Assembly: GCA_031761405.1 (NCBI GenBank)
Contig: JASEVX010000115.1
Span: 67,001 to 131,000 of the forward strand
Direction of reading: 5' to 3'
From: Serripes groenlandicus
Taxonomy: Eukaryota; Mollusca; Bivalvia; Cardiida; Cardiidae
DNA: 64,000 nt
Positions 59,900 to 64,000 of this stretch are shown one piece after another. The translations under genes and the position numbers were made by a program. How positions within the stretch are numbered: the stretch's first letter is position 1; each line of letters starts with the position of its first letter. The notes under the pieces were generated by a model that was not told the origin of the DNA, made no database searches, and saw only the letters and a program-made list of their open reading frames with translations.

Positions 59900-62235
59900 G
59901 ATCAGACTGCGTCGTTGAGCTGGTGTATCTAAATATACACTAGTCGTTAATGTCTTACGTTTTGTTTTCCCAGAGTACCAATGATTTAGCCCTCACTACG
60001 TTTATCTCGTCATGCATTTTTGAAAGAATTGTCTATATCCATTAAACTGTGTGTCTATGTGTTGCTTTAAACAGCACAGAGTCAGATCAGACTGCGCTGG
60101 CGGATCTGGATCTGCGCTAGTCGCTGGGTTGGTTTTAGCAGAGCCCCGATCAGTTACCTTTTGCTTCGTTCATCTCGTTACGCATTCATAAAGAAGTGTC
60201 TATATCTATCAAACTGTGTGTCTATCTGTTGCTTTAAGCAGCGAAGAGTAAGATCAGACTGCGCTGGTGGATCTGGATCTGCGCTAGTCGCTCGGTTGGT
60301 TTTAGCAGAGGTCCGATCAGTTACCTTTTACTTCGTTCATCTCCTTACGCATTCATAAAGAAGTGTCTATATCTATCAAACTGTGTGTCTATCTTTTGAT
60401 TTATACAGCGAAGAGTCAGATCAGACTGCGATAGCGGATCTGGATCTGCGCTAGTCGCTTGGTTGGTTTTAGCAGAGGTCCGATCAGTTACCTTTTACTC
60501 CGTTCATCTCCTTACGCATTCATAAAGAAGTGTCTATATCTTTCAAAAGTTGTGTCTTTGTGTAGTGGTATATACCGAGGAGTTAGATCAGACTGCACTG
60601 ACCCGCTTACGAATCTAGATGTTCACATTTGGCGTATGCTTTATGATTGGTATCTCTCACTCGATATATTTCTTCAATAATTATTTGAAGGGCGCCGAAT
60701 CTATCAAAATGTGTGTCTCTGTGTAGTGGTATATACCAAAGAGTCAGATAAGACTGCACTAGACCGCTCACGAATCTAGATCTACACATCTGGCGTATGC
60801 TTAATGATTGGTATATCTCACGTTGTTTATTTCGTCAATAATGATTTGAAGGGGGCCGGAACTATTAAACTGTCTGTTTCTGTTTAGTATTATATACCGA
60901 AGAATCAGATCAGACTGCACTGACCCGCTTACGAATCTAGATGTTCACATTTGGCATATGCTTTATGATTGGTATCTCTCACACGGTATATTTCGTCAAG
61001 AATATGTGTGTTTCCATGTTGTTGTTTACAAATAGCAGGGCCAGATCAGGCTTCAATGATTCGCTCGATCTATACTACTTGCTTCAGCTTTATAGTTGGT
61101 ATTTCTCACTCCGTTTAATTTGTGAAACATTATTTGAAAGTGTCCGTATATATTTAACTGTGTGTTTCTGTGTTGATGTATATAGTACGAAGCAAGATCA
61201 GGCGACACTGACTTACGGGCGGATCTGTGTCTATACCACTTGCTTAAGCTTTATGGTATAGCTCGGAGCAAGATCAGGCGACACTGACCTGCAGTAGGAT
61301 CTTGGTCTATACCATTTGCTTAAGCTTTATGGTTGGTATCTCTCACTCCGTTTAATTTTGTGAAACATTATTTGACAGTGTCTGTATTTATTTAACTGTA
61401 TGTTTCCGTGTTGATGTATATAGTACGGAGCAAGATCAGGCGACACTGACTTACCGGCGGATCTGGGTCTATACCATTTGCTTAAGCTTTATGGTTGGTA
61501 TCTCTCACTCCGTTTAATTTGTGAAACATTATTTGACAGTGTCTGTATCTATTTAACTGTATGTTTCCGTGTCGATGTATATAGTACGGAGCAAGATCAG
61601 GCGACACTGACTTACGGGCGGACCTGGGTTTATACCACTTGCTTAAGCTTTATGGCTGGTATCTCTCACTCCGTTTATTTAGTGAAACATTTGTTGACAG
61701 TGTCTGTATCTATTTAATAGAGTGTTTCTGCGTTGATGTATATAACGCGGAGCAAGATCAGGCGACACTGACTTGCGGGAGAATCTGGGTCTATACCACT
61801 GGCTTAATCTTTATCGTTGGTATCGCTCACTCCGTTTATTTTGGGAAACATTTTTCAGGGACAGTGTCTGTATCTATTTAACTGTGTTGATGTATATAGC
61901 ACGGAGCAGGATCAGGCGACACTAACTTACGGTCGGATCAGGATCTATACTAGTTGATTAAACTTTATAGTTTGTTTTCGCAGTGCGCCGCCCTTAAATT
62001 ATATTTCTCCCTCGGGTATATGTTGTCAATCATTAATGGACCGTGTCTGTATCTATCAAAGTCAGCTCTCCTGTGTTGTTTACAAGTGAAAGGTCAGATA
62101 TGGCTGCACTGATTCGCTACATCTATACTGCTTGCTCATGTTTTATGGCTGATTTTCTCAAAGCGCCTCTCATATATGTTTCCCATTGTCTGGTCACATA
62201 TGCATTGATTCGCTAGCGGATCTGGATCTGGATCT
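59900..62235 (+). repeat. 160-170-bp tandem array filling the intron
   Basis: About 15 diverged units marked by 'gatcagactgcgctgg' (59910, 60087, 60255, 60421), 'gatcagactgcactgacccg' (60588, 60747, 60909) and 'gatcaggcgacactgactta' (61196, 61272, 61436, 61593, 61758, 61911). Three successive subfamilies are visible. The frames of 60-106 codons here repeat the unit and are not genes. Confidence 0.92.
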
Positions 62236-62247
62236 CGAACTACACTA

Positions 62248-62590
62248 ACCCTTTCCCACATATAAAGAAAATGCAGCAGATTACTTTGAAATGATCAAAT
62301 CACAAATATCGAAAATATCTACTAATGAAATTGTAATTATTGGATAGAGTTGAAAACATTGTGGCAAAAGGAGAAATTGCTTGATTTAAGCATTTTCTAC
62401 TTTTGTAACAATGTTTTCAAAATACGTCTGCTGCAGAGCCGTTAGAAAACGTATGTATGTGGGAAAGGGTTAATGGTTGATTATATCCTGGAGAAGAAAT
62501 TCTATACAATAATTACAATGTTTTTAAAAGTCGTCTGCTGCAGAGGCTTCACAAAGCGTCTGTATGTGGGAAGGGGTAAATGGTTGATTT
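62248..62590. mobile_element. Foldback element plus half copy, next to exon 2
   Basis: Starts 'ctaaccctttcccacatata' with 'gcagcagattactttgaa'; hairpin 62350-62420 with 'caaaaggagaaattgcttga' centre; 'acgtctgctgcagagccgtt'; end 'atgtgggaaagggttaatgg' (62458-62477, TTAA present). A second right half follows: 'gtcgtctgctgcagaggctt', 'gtctgtatgtgggaagg' (62528-62575). It ends only about 120 bases before the splice acceptor. Confidence 0.78.
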
Positions 62591-62702
62591 TATCCTAAGA
62601 CCGTTGAGATATGTCTCCCATTGTCTCGTCACACATTTGGATTTTTGTCTCTATCAAACTGTGTATTGTTGATTTATAGTTTTATTTTCATTCTACCTAC
62701 AG

Positions 62703-63118
62703 GTCTGTTAAAAACACCCGACGTATTTTTTACGGCCAAGAACCTCGTCGATAAGACATTGTCAACTGATCAGATATTCGTTTTTCCCACACTCGTAGAG
62801 AACAGAGGTGACGGTTACAATAAGGGAAGTGGAGTATTCACAGCGCCAGTTGACGGGGATTACATCTTCACCACACAGATGTGTAATGTTGCTGGTAAAT
62901 ATGTCGCTTTAGCTTTTGTCGTAGATGATATGATACAGAAACATATGGCAATCTATGTCAAAAGTACGACATCTTGTGCCACTGCTACTCTTATGTCACG
63001 ACTCAAAGCAGGAGCTCGTGTAGCCATTAAGAGTACGAGTACCTCGAATGTCTACTCCGATAGCACACACCATGGAAGTCATTTCTCTGGCTATCTCCTG
63101 AGAAAGTATTTACCGTAA
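62703..63118 (+). CDS. C1q-domain secreted protein, exon 2 (C1q head)
   Basis: Acceptor 'cattctacctacag' then 62703. Codon 130 is joined as G|GT (glycine), and the frame runs to TAA at 63116-63118, giving a 267-residue product with exon 1. The C1q domain covers about residues 136-267, near the family's usual length of about 130: 'VFFTAKNLVDKTL', 'DQIFVFPTLVENRGDGYNKG', 'SGVFTAPVDGDYIFTTQMC', 'KAGARVAIKSTS', 'HFSGYLLRKYLP'. The aromatic and glycine positions of the fold (F/Y in FTAPVDGDYIF, FSGYLL) are kept. Three cysteines lie in or near the domain core. It lies downstream of a foldback and a long repeat array, yet the splice sites and frame are intact, so I judge it functional. No clear AATAAA was found just after the stop. 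Confidence 0.85.
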
Positions 63119-64000
63119 TACCAAGCGTAAATGTTAAATACACTTTCTTTAGAATACGCATGCTGATGAGTTAATTATTAATCATATGTGCTTGCTTATA
63201 AAAGAAACTGTACATGTATATTGAAACTTTTACACACACACTAGCCGGTGTTTCGACGACAGGTTGAACATGCCGAGGGGCTTCTGTCCATTCGATAATT
63301 AGAACAAAGACTAATAACATTATATTTGCTTTAACCCCTTTCTATCATACACACAATCTGCAGCAGACGACTTTGAAAACAACAAGGCACAACAATGGAA
63401 AAAGTCCACAAATTAAACAAATATTATAACTTACATTGTAATAGAGTAAAAAACATGGTGACAAAAAGTGGTATTTCACATTATGTGTGCATTTTCTTCT
63501 GTTACCATATGAATACATGAAAAAGGTACAAATCGATATTTCTGAACATTGTATGTTCATATCAGCATGTCAATCTCCTCAGTCTTATCATAATATACAC
63601 GAGTTAACTTACTCTTCTAACTAGCTTTTACAAGTTATATGTTAGACAGTGTAGCTCTTGGTCAGACAGTGAGGATGTACTTGCTGATCTTGATCCACAC
63701 TGCTAACAAAAGGCAACGTGTTCCTTTTCCTATGGACAGGCTCATATAATGTTTTAGAATGTCGCCGGCTGCAGACGCGTCAAAGTGCGTCCGTATTTGG
63801 AAAACGAGTTGCTATTCATTTTTAAACAATAACTATTAATTTTAAACAACTTCTATCAATTGTTAAACAACTACTATTAATTTTCAAACAACTACTATTC
63901 ATTTTCAAACAATTACTATTATATGTAAGGGGGATCACTTGGATAGCATTGAGCGAGCATGTACAGTTATGCTTAATTCGACTTGTAGCATTGTGCACGA
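63119..64000. other. 3' flank with foldback fragments
   Basis: Half foldbacks: 63330-63400 ('ttaacccctttctatcatac', 'ctgcagcagacgactttgaa') and 63755-63815 ('ctgcagacgcgtcaaagtgc'). 63640-63740 has 'gatcttgatccacactgcta' and 'aaaggcaacgtgttcctttt', shared with 50695-50780 in the form 'gatctggatcaacaccgttc'. No further gene. Confidence 0.5.
63823..63922 (+). repeat. Short tandem repeat, about 24 bp
   Basis: Four to five units of 'aaacaactactattaatttt'. Confidence 0.8.

Noticed and set aside
59657..61881. Frames of 60-106 codons in the C1q intron
   Set aside because: They follow the 160-170-bp tandem unit ('YGWYLSLRLICETLFDSV' recurring) and have no independent support.

Overview
The window looks like animal nuclear DNA, most probably from a bivalve mollusc. 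Three things point there: a split gene for a secreted coiled-coil plus C1q-domain protein (a family greatly expanded in bivalves), a bivalve-type dispersed repeat with phrases such as 'gacctagtttctgaccc' and 'cgaacttgacctagatatc', and tRNA-headed SINEs with (CAAT)n tails. Introns, microsatellites, satellites and decayed LINEs rule out a prokaryote. The species call is inference. Dense repeats and few convincing genes make this a repeat-rich region.

Layout. (1) Positions 1-43356 form a very large inverted repeat. The left arm (1 to about 15870) is collinear, on the opposite strand, with the right arm (about 27600 to 43356). Base 1 pairs with base 43356, and a stop codon 977 bases in pairs exactly with its partner (977-979 and 42378-42380). 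Each arm carries, from outside in: a decayed long gene of an uncharacterised invertebrate family between short inverted repeats, a pyrimidine/purine microsatellite, a possible 26-codon first exon, a foldback element, a SINE, a MITE-like element, a second foldback, a 54-bp satellite that reverses orientation inside the arm, and a decayed LINE. The arms differ by point changes, a SINE present in one only, satellite copy number and several indels. (2) The centre (15870-27600) holds more foldback and MITE copies, a 70-bp satellite of about 80 units, a gap of exactly 200 Ns (25312-25511) and a polypyrimidine tract. The gap means the palindrome could be two haplotypes joined head to head in scaffolding rather than real chromosome structure. 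The homology runs off the left edge of the window, so its outer end is not visible. (3) 43357-57700 is non-palindromic and full of repeats: a LINE 3' end, a 49-bp minisatellite of 23 units, split 63-bp repeats, several SINEs and a duplicated possible exon. (4) 57730-63118 is the C1q-domain gene, with two coding exons and a 4.4-kb intron mostly filled by SINEs and a 160-170-bp tandem array.

The most interesting points are the inverted-repeat-bounded gene with PIN/FEN-like motifs (a possible undescribed mobile element), a dispersed foldback family whose ends read TTAA-CCCTTTCCCACAT (suggesting TTAA-targeting, piggyBac-like MITEs), a 100-bp satellite that seems to have grown from one end of that foldback, and the status of the giant palindrome. 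The only gene I consider likely functional is the C1q-domain gene.
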